A DNA stretch of 64,000 bases from assembly GCA_018266295.1 (NCBI GenBank), contig JAFEAQ010000011.1, positions 1,091,626-1,155,625 on the forward strand, given 5' to 3'. Numbering within the stretch: the first letter of the stretch is position 1; each line of letters opens with the position of its first letter. Below are positions 1 through 7,530 of the stretch, one piece after another. The notes under the pieces were generated by a model. That model did not search any database and was not told the DNA's origin. It worked only from the letters and a program-made list of their open reading frames with translations. The DNA is from Bdellovibrionales bacterium (GTDB lineage Bacteria > Bdellovibrionota > Bdellovibrionia > Bdellovibrionales > Bdellovibrionaceae). A program made the position numbers and the translations under genes.

Positions 1-378
1 CGGGCTAATGATATCTGTCAGACGCACACCGAATTTTTCATTGACCACAACGGCTTCACCGCGGGCGATGAGTTTTTCGTTGACGTAGACTTCCATCGGC
101 TCACCTGCCAATTTCGCAAGCTCGATCACGCTACCTTGAGTGAGATTCAACAACTCGCTCACCGGCATTTTTGTACGGCCCAATTCCACAGTCACACGAA
201 GTGGAATGTCCAAAATCAATTGCAAGTTTTTATCTTTCGGTCCGGCGCCGCCGCCGCTCATGCCGCCAGCACCACCGCCTCCGCCGCCTGCGTCGCCCCC
301 GCCTTTACCAGCGAGCGCGTCGTTCATCGCGGCTGCTTCTTCTGCGAGCTGATCCGCTAGATTCTCTAAATCGTTCAT
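1..378 (-). CDS. fliN: Flagellar motor switch protein FliN (3' end outside window)
   Basis: Reading from the ATG at 378 toward the left edge gives an N-terminal acidic stretch, then a Gly/Pro-rich linker (about residues 24-46), then the conserved SpoA/FliN domain: [20 protein letters not shown], a segment on avoidance of loss of helix ([22 protein letters not shown]) and the [27 protein letters not shown] block. FliN forms the lower C-ring of the flagellar motor with FliM and FliG and helps switch rotation and export. The stop codon is not in the window, so this is a partial gene. It starts 12 bases after fliM ends and belongs to the same minus-strand transcript. The Gly-rich linker is longer than in E. 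coli FliN. Identification is strong on motif and on synteny with fliM and fliL. Confidence 0.95.
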   Translation of the reverse strand, partial: MNDLENLADQLAEEAAAMNDALAGKGGGDAGGGGGGAGGMSGGGAGPKDKNLQLILDIPLRVTVELGRTKMPVSELLNLTQGSVIELAKLAGEPMEVYVNEKLIARGEAVVVNEKFGVRLTDIISP

Positions 379-390
379 GATGGCTTCCCC

Positions 391-1395
391 CTATTTCTCT
401 ATTTGACGTGTGACTTGTACTGCCACCGTTCCGTGATGAATTCCGTAGTAACCTTTAAACTTTTTAACATTTTCAATTTGAATATCGATTTCGCCGGTCG
501 CATCCTGATCGAGAGGAATCACGTCGCCGACTTTCATGTGCATCAGATCTTGTAAAAGAATCTCAGTTTGACCGAGGTTTACTTTCACTTCGCAGTTTGT
601 CTCTAACAACTGCTCTTTGATGATCGCCGTCCAAAGCTTTTTATCTGTTTGATCAGATTCAACTTGGAAGCCGGATTGAAGTTTTTGTTTGATAGGCTCG
701 ATGGTTGCGTAAGGCACAACCACTGAAATAGTTCCCGTCGCATTTTCCAATTCCACGTCGAATGTCGAAGCGATAACAACGTCTGTCGGTGGAACGATAC
801 CGACGAACTGAGGATTGACCTCAGTTCGTACGAAAGAACAATCGATCTTTTCAACCGATGCCCAAGCATTTTCCAAATCATTGATCGCAAGTTCCACGAC
901 CTTTTTAACGATCGAAAGTTCGATCTGCGTAAATTCCTTACCGTCGATCTTTGTATAAGGACGGTCAGCACCACCGAAGAAGCTATCTACCAAAGCATAA
1001 GCCAGCTTACTTTCGATCACCATCAAAGCCGAACCACGAAGAGAACCAAAACGCAAAACCGACATACACGTTGGCATCGGTAAGGTATTGATAAACTCAC
1101 CGAATTTTAAAAACTCAGTGCTTGTCAGGGTGATCGATGCAATCTTACGCAACGTTGATGACAACGAGACGCGGAATGCACGCATGAATTTCTCGTAGAT
1201 AACTTCGAGTTGCGGTAAGCGACCGCGGATAATACGGTCTTGGCTCGTTAAATCGTAGTTAACGACGTTCTTACCTTCTGTCGCTTTAACCGAACCGGAG
1301 CTCTCCGTTTTCGGCGTATCCGCGGTCGTCACCTCACCATCTGAGACGGCGGCTAGGAGCGCATCTACTTCACTTTGTGACAGGACCTGATTCAT
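391..1395 (-). CDS. fliM: Flagellar motor switch protein FliM
   Basis: 334 residues, the usual FliM length. The N-terminus MNQVLSQSEVDALLAAV matches the conserved helix that binds phosphorylated CheY. A CheC-like middle domain (about 55-235) carries the STLRKIASITL and LPMPTCMSVLRF segments, and a FliN-like SpoA domain closes the protein (about 255-330: VNLGQTEILLQDLMHMKVGDVIPL). FliM links FliG to FliN in the C-ring and receives the chemotaxis signal. The start is the ATG at 1395 with GAGG about 6 bases upstream. It sits 9 bases after fliL and 12 bases before fliN, so the three are one transcription unit expected to be driven by the sigma-54 promoter at 1997-2012. Confidence 0.97.
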   Translation of the reverse strand: MNQVLSQSEVDALLAAVSDGEVTTADTPKTESSGSVKATEGKNVVNYDLTSQDRIIRGRLPQLEVIYEKFMRAFRVSLSSTLRKIASITLTSTEFLKFGEFINTLPMPTCMSVLRFGSLRGSALMVIESKLAYALVDSFFGGADRPYTKIDGKEFTQIELSIVKKVVELAINDLENAWASVEKIDCSFVRTEVNPQFVGIVPPTDVVIASTFDVELENATGTISVVVPYATIEPIKQKLQSGFQVESDQTDKKLWTAIIKEQLLETNCEVKVNLGQTEILLQDLMHMKVGDVIPLDQDATGEIDIQIENVKKFKGYYGIHHGTVAVQVTRQIEK

Positions 1396-1404
1396 GCTCG
1401 ACCT

Positions 1405-1950
1405 CTAGTTATAGATAAATTCAGTAAAGAACACGTTTGAAATCTTTCCTTTTACTAAGAAAGAATTAATAGTGTCCTTGATTTCATTTCTGAGATTGTC
1501 TTTACCCTCTCGAGTTGAAACTTCCTCGTAGGTCTTGCTAGAGAGAATGATAATAATGATATCGCGCACTTGAGCCTTGCGCTTGTCGATCTCTTCCTGA
1601 ACGGCTGGGCCTTTCACTTCAAGTTCGATGCTCACGCTGGCAAGCTTACGGCCTTTAGAGCCCGCGAGATTGATGATGAACTTCTCTAAAGGAATGATTT
1701 GACCGACGAATTTCTTTTCTTCGGAGTTTTCCTTTTCGTGTTCTTGGGCTTCTTTTTCGCCCTTGATCACTTGCTCAATTTTTGGTTCTGCAGCTTCTTT
1801 TTGTTTGCCTTTATACAGCATGAAGCCCACGCCGGCGACCACCAACATGTTGATAACTGCCAGAGCAATCAGAATGATATTGTTTTTCCCGCCACCAGAT
1901 GGCGCCGCTGCTGGTTCTGCTGCCGCTGCCGCCGCTTTTTCCTCTGCCAC
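1405..1950 (-). CDS. fliL: Flagellar basal body-associated protein FliL
   Basis: I place the start at the GTG at 1950, because a strong Shine-Dalgarno AAGGAGG (1956-1962, minus strand) lies 5 bases upstream. A longer frame to 2016 would run past this site and past the likely transcription start. The 181-residue product has an Ala-rich cytoplasmic tail, one membrane helix (about 24-46, NIILIALAVINMLVVAGVGF) and a periplasmic FliL domain (FIINLAGSKGRKLASVSIELEV, and a C-terminal IKDTINSFLVKGKISNVFFTEFI). FliL associates with the stator and supports torque and swimming. It is first in the fliL-fliM-fliN transcript, immediately downstream of a near-perfect RpoN promoter. Confidence 0.93.
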   Translation of the reverse strand: MAEEKAAAAAAEPAAAPSGGGKNNIILIALAVINMLVVAGVGFMLYKGKQKEAAEPKIEQVIKGEKEAQEHEKENSEEKKFVGQIIPLEKFIINLAGSKGRKLASVSIELEVKGPAVQEEIDKRKAQVRDIIIIILSSKTYEEVSTREGKDNLRNEIKDTINSFLVKGKISNVFFTEFIYN

Positions 1951-1996
1951 TTCATCCTCCTTGATGAATAGACACACCGATCTCAGTAAGTTATTA

Positions 1997-2012
1997 AGCA
2001 ACGTTAGTGCCA
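1997..2012 (-). promoter_or_regulatory. Sigma-54 (RpoN) promoter of fliLMN
   Basis: On the minus strand the sequence reads TGGCACTAACGTTGCT, which matches the RpoN consensus TGGCAC-N5-TTGCW at every fixed position, with GG and GC at the right spacing. Transcription would begin near 1985, leaving a leader of about 35 bases before the fliL GTG at 1950. The match and its position before a class of flagellar genes known to be RpoN-controlled in many bacteria make this a confident call. An activator (FlrC/FleQ type) is not visible next to it. Confidence 0.88.
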
Positions 2013-2202
2013 ACACGACATCGGTCTGGTCGAGTCACCGTTTTGGCATGTCAGATGGAATGTATGAAAGCTGGGAATTTTTTGCCGCCGAAGCTGGACT
2101 AAACAACATCCAAAATCCCGATAGGCAGAGTCATCCTTTTGACGGCATTTTTTGCCGCGCAGACGTTGGTCTGGGGCTGGACTGGACATGTGTGGCAGGA
2201 AT

Positions 2203-2688
2203 TTAGTTCAACTGCATTTTCATATCAAAAACCTCAATCGGCTGACCGCCAATTGGGACTTCCTTCATGGAACCTACTTGCTGAAATCCAACAGCTTCAT
2301 AGAATTTCTTTGCGGTCTTTGTTCCCGTCAGAGAAACCGATTGCACTGCTTTTGATTCGCACTCTTTAAGCATGAGCCCAATCATCTGCTTTCCGAACCC
2401 TCGACCAATTGCTTCGGGAACAAAATATAATCCCATAAGCTCAGCACAATCACCTTTAATTTGCAGATGCCCAAAGCCAAAAATATTTTCTACCGAATCG
2501 GCAATAACCCAAACAATATCAAGATCCATTGTTTGATGCCAACGAGCTTCCTGAAAGTCACGTCCGGACCAGACTGCAATTTGCTCAGGCGAGTAGTCTC
2601 GCGAACAGACTTCGCGAATCGATCTTCGGTGAGCACTAATGATTTTAGACGCGTCCTCTTTTCGTGCGCGACGAATAATCAAATCCAT
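2203..2688 (-). CDS. GNAT-family N-acetyltransferase
   Basis: 161 residues from the ATG at 2688 (MDLIIRRARKEDASKI), the usual first strand of GNAT proteins. A longer in-frame start would add 23 residues without family resemblance. The acetyl-CoA site is seen as the motif A segment LYFVPEAIGRGFGKQMIGLM (Q/R-x-x-G-x-G/A variant: IGRGFG), followed by motif B with ALTGTKTAKKFYEAVGF-like sequence (TKTAKKFYEAVGFQQVG). It transfers an acetyl group from acetyl-CoA to an amine; the substrate cannot be told. It lies 76 bases downstream of an HNH gene on the same strand. The Shine-Dalgarno is weak, so the exact start is less certain than the family. Confidence 0.85.
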   Translation of the reverse strand: MDLIIRRARKEDASKIISAHRRSIREVCSRDYSPEQIAVWSGRDFQEARWHQTMDLDIVWVIADSVENIFGFGHLQIKGDCAELMGLYFVPEAIGRGFGKQMIGLMLKECESKAVQSVSLTGTKTAKKFYEAVGFQQVGSMKEVPIGGQPIEVFDMKMQLN

Positions 2689-2764
2689 AAACTCAAGCGT
2701 ATTAAAGTCATGAGAAAAGTCAATGGCCGTTCTAAGTAACAAATGCCTTCGATTCAATTGCCGG

Positions 2765-3715
2765 TCATAAACGCGCTGATTTTTTTTCCTTCGAAAATAT
2801 TTTACTCAGCCCCCACTGTTTTGCACATAACAAATTATGAGTGCGACAAAGAACTCTTAAGTTATTTTGGTCATCCTCACCACCACAAGCCAATGGCACA
2901 CAGTGGTCTATCTGAAGCTGATAATGGCTTTCGCACTTCTTACCCGAGACAGGCTCCACATACTCACAGCAATGACTTGCCTTCTGAAGCAACTCTCTTC
3001 GAACTTTCAAAGTTATGTATTTTCGCTTCTGCTTAGTGAAGAAGCCTCGCGTTGATCTTTCGGACCGCAAGCCTTGTTTTTCTTTATCAGGTTGAGTTTT
3101 CCCCAAAACCCTTTTCAGATGCGCCTCTGCTAAATAATCCATAACTTCAACCCAACTTCCATCTGGCAATGAATGCGACAGAAGGTCTTTAACTTGATTC
3201 CATCTCTCCATTTGCTCCAACGATACAGTGAGCTCAAGCCTCACACTCTGATCTCTTTGTGGTTTTACGACCTCATGCATTTGAATGGGCTGATTGAATT
3301 CCATCGCCAAAAATTTTTGAGTTTCAAAATTCGACTTATTTTCAATTTTCTCGAGAATCTCAGAGGCTTTTTCGAGACTCACAGAAACGCCGGCTTTCTT
3401 CTCTTCTTTCAGACACTTCTGCACTTGAGTTAACTGAGTCAAATTCAAAGACCCGTCCTCGAGCTTCGCCGCCAAATGAGGAATTTGTTTTAACAACCTT
3501 GCCGACTGAATACGGCGATAAGCACTGCTTTCCCCGTAACCGAGATGCTTCGTAAGATACTCATACATCGAACCAAATCCAAGATCCGCATACAGCTTCC
3601 GCGATTCCATCTCATTGATGTGCCATAAAACCAAGTGCGTGATTTTTCTCTCCGTCTTTGCCAGCTTCTCAAGGCGAACAAGCAATTCGCTATTTGAAAT
3701 TTTCGTGAGATCCAT
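2765..3715 (-). CDS. HNH endonuclease domain protein
   Basis: 316 residues. The N-terminal two thirds are helical (LVRLEKLAKTERKITHLVLWHINEME, then YLTKHLGYGESSAYRRIQSARLL, a DUF222-like or helix-turn-helix-like region). The C-terminal part is an HNH nuclease fold: a CxxxxxxxxKxC zinc-type pair (CEYVEPVSGKKC), LQIDHCVPLACGGEDDQNNLRVLC with the His and Asn of the motif, and a final C-x-x-HN pair. It would cleave DNA with a divalent metal. Proteins with this architecture occur in several copies in Bdellovibrio genomes; their role is not known. No restriction methylase is nearby, so I do not call it a restriction enzyme. Confidence 0.88.
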   Translation of the reverse strand: MDLTKISNSELLVRLEKLAKTERKITHLVLWHINEMESRKLYADLGFGSMYEYLTKHLGYGESSAYRRIQSARLLKQIPHLAAKLEDGSLNLTQLTQVQKCLKEEKKAGVSVSLEKASEILEKIENKSNFETQKFLAMEFNQPIQMHEVVKPQRDQSVRLELTVSLEQMERWNQVKDLLSHSLPDGSWVEVMDYLAEAHLKRVLGKTQPDKEKQGLRSERSTRGFFTKQKRKYITLKVRRELLQKASHCCEYVEPVSGKKCESHYQLQIDHCVPLACGGEDDQNNLRVLCRTHNLLCAKQWGLSKIFSKEKKSARL

Positions 3716-4038
3716 CTTCCAACTCCTTCTTTCTAATCATCATCTAAAATGACTGACTAAATTCAAAAGAGTTCTATCATAGGTTTTAAAGCCTTAATTT
3801 AACCGATTTTCAGAGGGAAAAATGCAAGATAGATATGCTAATTATTAGCATTGAATAGCTCACAGCTTTGTCTATAAAAAGCTGTACGAGAGCAGACGAA
3901 CCCCGCCGCGTACTAAAAGAACTCCCTTCATTGAAGCTGGTTTAGCGGCAACAAAATCACGTCAATAACTTTATAAAAATATTTAATTTATAACATCACG
4001 CTTCTGCACTAAGCAGTTATTCTCTGACGTATGTGGCC
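3716..4038. other. AT-rich intergenic region with two inverted repeats
   Basis: 323 bases between the HNH gene start and the end of the Cys-repeat gene, AT-rich compared with the genes around it. It holds a perfect 15-base palindrome TGCTAATTATTAGCA (3836-3850) and, 11 bases further, a hairpin whose arms are ACAGCTTT and AAAAGCTGT (3862-3885). The palindrome has the form of a repressor site; the hairpin lacks a clear T-run. The HNH promoter must lie here. I see no open frame with a ribosome site and no tRNA shape. Confidence 0.5.
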
Positions 4039-4689
4039 TTAAAACACACCAATCGTCTCTTTCAATTTCTGAAAGATCACGGCATCACGCACGTCACCCG
4101 AAGAAAACAGCTTCTGCAAGTTCGCTGGCACTTTATAGCGACCGGTTTTCAAGACATCCAACACATATAGCCCGGCGAAATCAGCGCAGGCCAAAGAGCT
4201 CGCGTACTGCGGATCGGTTGAACAATACGGTGGATTCGAGCCTATGCAAATCAAAGTATTCGCCATCTCTTTATCCGACTGACAATAAGAAGGACGAGCG
4301 CGTACGCAAGCCAAATCATTGGCAAACCGACGGTCCGACAAACAATAAGAAGGCAAGCTGCCGACACAAGCTAAAGAGTTAGAATAATCCGAATTCGACT
4401 GACAGTAAGAGGGACGCGCATTCGCACATGCCAGCTTATTGGCATTGTCACCGCTAATACTACAGTAATCCGGCTTCACTCCCGCGCACGCCAATAAATC
4501 CCCCGCCGATGTATCAGAGATACAGTAAGTAGGACGAGTGCCGATACAAGCCAGCGAATCACCGTTAGATTTATCATATGCGCAAAATGTTGGCGGAATC
4601 GCGCCGTGAACTGAGCGTGGCATCAGAATCACCACAAGAAACAAGATCAAACCGATTTCAACGAAGAACCACCAAGAATGTCGTTTCAT
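4039..4689 (-). CDS. Exported protein with seven 20-residue Cys repeats
   Basis: 216 residues from the ATG at 4689, chosen because GGCGGAG lies 5 bases upstream; an in-frame TTG 18 bases earlier would put this site inside the gene. After a basic start, a hydrophobic stretch (residues 6-24) is a signal peptide or anchor. Residues 33-172 are seven consecutive units of exactly 20 residues with the pattern P-x-Y-C-x(8-9)-x-x-L-A-C-x-x-x-x: cysteines recur at positions 4 and 16 of each unit, so 14 in all. A 44-residue tail without cysteine follows. The regular pairs suggest one disulphide or metal site per unit in the periplasm. I do not recognise the family and give no function. Confidence 0.75.
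   Translation of the reverse strand: MKRHSWWFFVEIGLILFLVVILMPRSVHGAIPPTFCAYDKSNGDSLACIGTRPTYCISDTSAGDLLACAGVKPDYCSISGDNANKLACANARPSYCQSNSDYSNSLACVGSLPSYCLSDRRFANDLACVRARPSYCQSDKEMANTLICIGSNPPYCSTDPQYASSLACADFAGLYVLDVLKTGRYKVPANLQKLFSSGDVRDAVIFQKLKETIGVF
4174..4593 (-). repeat. Seven diverged 60-bp coding repeats
   Basis: DNA behind the seven 20-residue units of the Cys-repeat protein, each 60 bases. The codons around the two cysteines (TACTGT/TATTGT and CTGGC/TTGGC-TGT) are the best conserved. The units differ enough that they are old duplications kept by selection on the protein rather than a fresh satellite. The array ends sharply before the tail of the protein. Confidence 0.8.
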
Positions 4690-4749
4690 AACTCCGCCCT
4701 TCTTCAATCACGCGCGGGCGGAAGTTTCGCGAAGCGCTCGGGCGCAGCT

Positions 4750-5601
4750 CTAGTCCGTTTCTTCGCTCAGATAAGGCGCCAGCGTTTTCTGAAGCTCATC
4801 CACGACCTGCGCATTGCCCGCGATGATTGAGTTCTTATAGGGATTATACTTCTTTCCGCGGTAAGTGACCACTTTTCCACCGGCTTCCTCAACAAGTAAC
4901 ATCCCGGCAGCGCTGTCCCATGGCTGAAGGTTTCTTTCCCAGAAACCATCAAACACACCACGCGCTACGAGAGCTAAATCATAGGCCGCGGCTCCGGGTC
5001 TGCGCACGCCACGGCACTTGTAAACAATGTCCGAAAAAATTCGCAATTGCTCTTCGATGACTTTTTGTTTTTCGGCAACAAAGCCAGTCGCAAGAAGCGC
5101 ATCTTTCAATCCCGAAGCAGAACTGATCTGCAATCTTTTTCCATTCATGAAAGCACCCTGCCCGCGAACCGCGGTGTAAGTCTCGCCCATCTTTGGACAA
5201 TCGATGACGGCGACTTGAATTTCACCGTTGATTTCCAAGCCTAGACTGATGCAAAAAATTGGAAATTGATGAATATAGTTCGTCGTTCCATCGAGTGGGT
5301 CGAGGATCCAGCGGCCCTGCGCACCTGCCGAAGTGAGCTGGACTTTGGCCCCTTCGTAGCTCGACTCTTCGCCCAAAAACTCAATACTAGGAAAATTTTT
5401 CCTAAGATAATCTGAAATTACTTTCTCAGATTCTTTGTCTGCCTCACTCACCAAACCAGCCTGAAATTTTTCGGAAATGTGCTGTAGGTTGCCTATATAT
5501 TTGAGTAGGACCTCGCGGCCGAGCCGGCAGGCCTTAAGTCCCACGTGCAGTGCTCGTCCCAAATCTATTGAATTTGCGCTGTTTTCCCCGGATGTTTCCA
5601 C
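4750..5601 (-). CDS. suhB: Inositol-1-monophosphatase family protein (SuhB-like)
   Basis: 283 residues. The three metal-binding motifs of the family are present in order: FLGEESSYEG (motif with Glu), WILDPLDGTTNYIHQFP (DPLDGTTN) and the C-terminal WDSAAGMLLVEEAGGKV. This predicts Mg-dependent hydrolysis of inositol phosphates or of a related sugar phosphate or nucleotide; SuhB homologues also act in rRNA transcription antitermination, which the sequence cannot settle. The start is a GTG at 5601. It lies downstream of nothing obvious on its strand and is divergent from the SPOR gene. Family confident, substrate open. Confidence 0.92.
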   Translation of the reverse strand: METSGENSANSIDLGRALHVGLKACRLGREVLLKYIGNLQHISEKFQAGLVSEADKESEKVISDYLRKNFPSIEFLGEESSYEGAKVQLTSAGAQGRWILDPLDGTTNYIHQFPIFCISLGLEINGEIQVAVIDCPKMGETYTAVRGQGAFMNGKRLQISSASGLKDALLATGFVAEKQKVIEEQLRIFSDIVYKCRGVRRPGAAAYDLALVARGVFDGFWERNLQPWDSAAGMLLVEEAGGKVVTYRGKKYNPYKNSIIAGNAQVVDELQKTLAPYLSEETD

Positions 5602-5722
5602 TACGAAGGCCTTTCCTAGACTGGTCCTTTATTGACCGACTTTTTGCCTAACGCTAACATAAATATAGAGTCAATGGAATGACTCCAATTCAACTTTTAA
5701 GTTACCCCAAGGGGATTCATAA

Positions 5723-6529
5723 ATGGGCGCAAAAACGGACGTAATTGTTAAGTTAGTTCTCGTGTTTTTTATTTCGCTGTTGTCATTTTCCATCGGTACC
5801 TTCGTCGGTAAGAAGTACAGCGATAATCAACACAAACTTGCTGCCTTAGAACCAGGCAAAGGTGAGCATGGTTCACGCGAAGTCGCTTCTGAAAATGAAC
5901 ATGGTGCTGCCACTGAGCATGGCGAAGCTGCTAAAGAACACGGCACCACTGCTAAAGCCGGTGAAGGCATGAGCGATGAAGAAATCGCAAAACTGGCTGA
6001 AGAGTTCGTAGCGGACGATACAACTGCAACAACCACAGCTTCTGCTCATGGCGAAAAAGCGACGGCAGAAACGGGCCATGGCGAAAAAGCTGAAAAGACA
6101 GTCGCAAAAGAAGAAACTCCTGCGACCAACGCAAAAACTCGTTCACTTGAAAAAGCGGAGCCTTTGTCTGCAGCGAAAAATATCGCTCACGGCAAAGCTG
6201 CCACTGCAGCGGTTGCTGAAGAGAAAAAAGCTGAGAAAGACACTCGCGTTCCTTCCAGCATTCCAAAAGATGTCGGCCAATACTCTGCAGGTAAATTCAC
6301 AGTTCAAGTAGGCTCTTACGCAAAAGAGGAAGAAGCTCAGAAAATCGCCGGCGATCTGAAATCTAAAGGCTTCAGCGCTTTCTACATCCCTGCGACAGTG
6401 AAAGGCCAAACTTGGTTCCGCGTCAGCGTAGGTCTTTTCGCAACTCCTAAAGAGGCGCAAGACTACAGAACAGAATTGATGAGCAAAGCGAAACTCAACA
6501 CAGCTTTGGTTCAAAAAATCATTCAGTAA
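5723..6529 (+). CDS. Membrane-anchored SPOR-domain protein with His-rich linker
   Basis: 268 residues with AAGGGG 9 bases before the ATG. One membrane helix (about 9-29, IVKLVLVFFISLLSFSIGTF) is followed by a long low-complexity periplasmic linker (about 40-190) rich in Ala, Glu and Lys with repeated EHG/HGE elements. The C-terminal 75 residues are a SPOR domain (GKFTVQVGSYAKEEEAQKIAGDLKSKG, ending TWFRVSVGLFATPKEAQDYRTEL). SPOR domains bind denuded peptidoglycan glycans and take proteins such as FtsN or DedD to division sites. A role in the division or cell-wall machinery is therefore likely, though the linker is unlike FtsN. A terminator follows directly. Confidence 0.88.
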   Translation: MGAKTDVIVKLVLVFFISLLSFSIGTFVGKKYSDNQHKLAALEPGKGEHGSREVASENEHGAATEHGEAAKEHGTTAKAGEGMSDEEIAKLAEEFVADDTTATTTASAHGEKATAETGHGEKAEKTVAKEETPATNAKTRSLEKAEPLSAAKNIAHGKAATAAVAEEKKAEKDTRVPSSIPKDVGQYSAGKFTVQVGSYAKEEEAQKIAGDLKSKGFSAFYIPATVKGQTWFRVSVGLFATPKEAQDYRTELMSKAKLNTALVQKIIQ

Positions 6530-6552
6530 TTTTAAAGACAATCTAAAAACTC

Positions 6553-6584
6553 AAAAGCCCCGGCTCAAACCGGGGCTTTTTTTT
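6553..6584 (+). terminator. Rho-independent terminator of the SPOR gene
   Basis: Arms AAAAGCCCCGG and CCGGGGCTTTT around a CTCAAA loop, followed by eight T in total. It lies 24 bases after the SPOR stop codon and, being A-rich on its left flank, can also serve the converging lipoprotein gene whose stop codon is at 6583-6585. Confidence 0.93.
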
Positions 6585-7338
6585 ATTTGAAAGCAGCTGT
6601 GAGAGGCAATCCTGAGAAGGTGCCAAGCAGCGTGTAACCATCGCCTGGATCCGTTGAACTCTTCGTGACAATATTATCAGCGCGGCACTCATAAGGTCCG
6701 CTGCGAATGAACCAGCATTTGCGATACGGAGACTGTGGCGCTGCTGTCGCAGTGAAGTTCTTGTAGTAAACCGCACCATTCAAGCAGTTATTAGAATCTC
6801 TTCCCGTTACTGACAACACAATCGCGCCATAGCTATCTTGGAAGAACGCTGTGAAGTAAGCTCCGTTATTATACCAGTAATTGTAAGCCGCTACTTGCGT
6901 GCCGTTATCTTGCAAAGTATCGATAGAAACGTTGGTGCCCGATGGAGCATCAAAAGTTCCCGCATGGAAAACACCTTGATCATAGTAAGAGATCTGCACA
7001 GTACCCGCATAGCGATTGTTGCCGGAGTTATACAAGCTCACCGCCAAGTTCACAGTCGTCGGTGCATACAGATATTTCGCAGCATAATTACTAAGAGTCG
7101 AAACCGAAGTGATACTCAAAGGCACGACCTGCGAAGTTCCGCACGTTCCTGTGGTTGGTGTTGGCGTCGGAGTCACTGTCGCAGTCGGTGTCGCCGTCGC
7201 AATCGGTGTATCCGTTGTGGTTGTCGTTACAGCCGTCGTTGCTGCCGTCGTGTCATCGACAGAGAAAGATGTATTCGAGCACGCATTCAACAAGAACACC
7301 GGTAACAAAGTGATAAAGACAGTCTTGATTTGATCCAT
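6583..7338 (-). CDS. Lipoprotein with Thr/Pro-rich linker
   Basis: 251 residues from the ATG at 7338, which has AAGGGGTG 7 bases upstream. The N-terminus is a lipoprotein signal ending in LLNAC. Next comes a Thr-rich stretch passing into a TPT-repeat linker (about residues 30-65), typical of a flexible stalk between lipid anchor and folded domain. The folded part (about 70-250) has few charged residues, two or three cysteines and aromatic-rich strands (QISYYDQGVFHAGTF, YWYNNGAYFTAFF). I do not recognise the domain. The Thr/Pro stalk resembles that of the GH44 lipoprotein at the other end of the window. Surface or periplasmic location is likely. Confidence 0.75.
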   Translation of the reverse strand: MDQIKTVFITLLPVFLLNACSNTSFSVDDTTAATTAVTTTTTDTPIATATPTATVTPTPTPTTGTCGTSQVVPLSITSVSTLSNYAAKYLYAPTTVNLAVSLYNSGNNRYAGTVQISYYDQGVFHAGTFDAPSGTNVSIDTLQDNGTQVAAYNYWYNNGAYFTAFFQDSYGAIVLSVTGRDSNNCLNGAVYYKNFTATAAPQSPYRKCWFIRSGPYECRADNIVTKSSTDPGDGYTLLGTFSGLPLTAAFK

Positions 7339-7502
7339 AAAGCACCCCTTCATGCTTTACAGAAGTGCGAGCCCCGTGCCGCTGGCCAAAACGCAATGGG
7401 CCGCCTGCCGCCAGAGTGTGAAATCACTGTGGCGTCTAAGTTTTGAGGCGCCGACAATAAGCGCTTAAGTATTGAGAATCTATGGATAAATTATTGAAAG
7501 AT

Positions 7503-7524
7503 TGTGGAGTCCAAAGACTCCACA
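7503..7524 (-). terminator. Probable terminator of the phosphoesterase gene
   Basis: Perfect 9-base stem TGTGGAGTC / GACTCCACA with a CAAA loop, 7 bases after the stop codon of the gene ending at 7531. On the minus strand the hairpin is followed by ATCTTTCAATAATTT, only moderately T-rich. Confidence 0.65.
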
Positions 7525-7530
7525 CAAGGC

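Noticed and set aside
2004-2189. 61-codon minus frame between GNAT and fliL genes
   Set aside because: No ribosome site, low-quality composition, and it overlaps the sigma-54 promoter of fliLMN.
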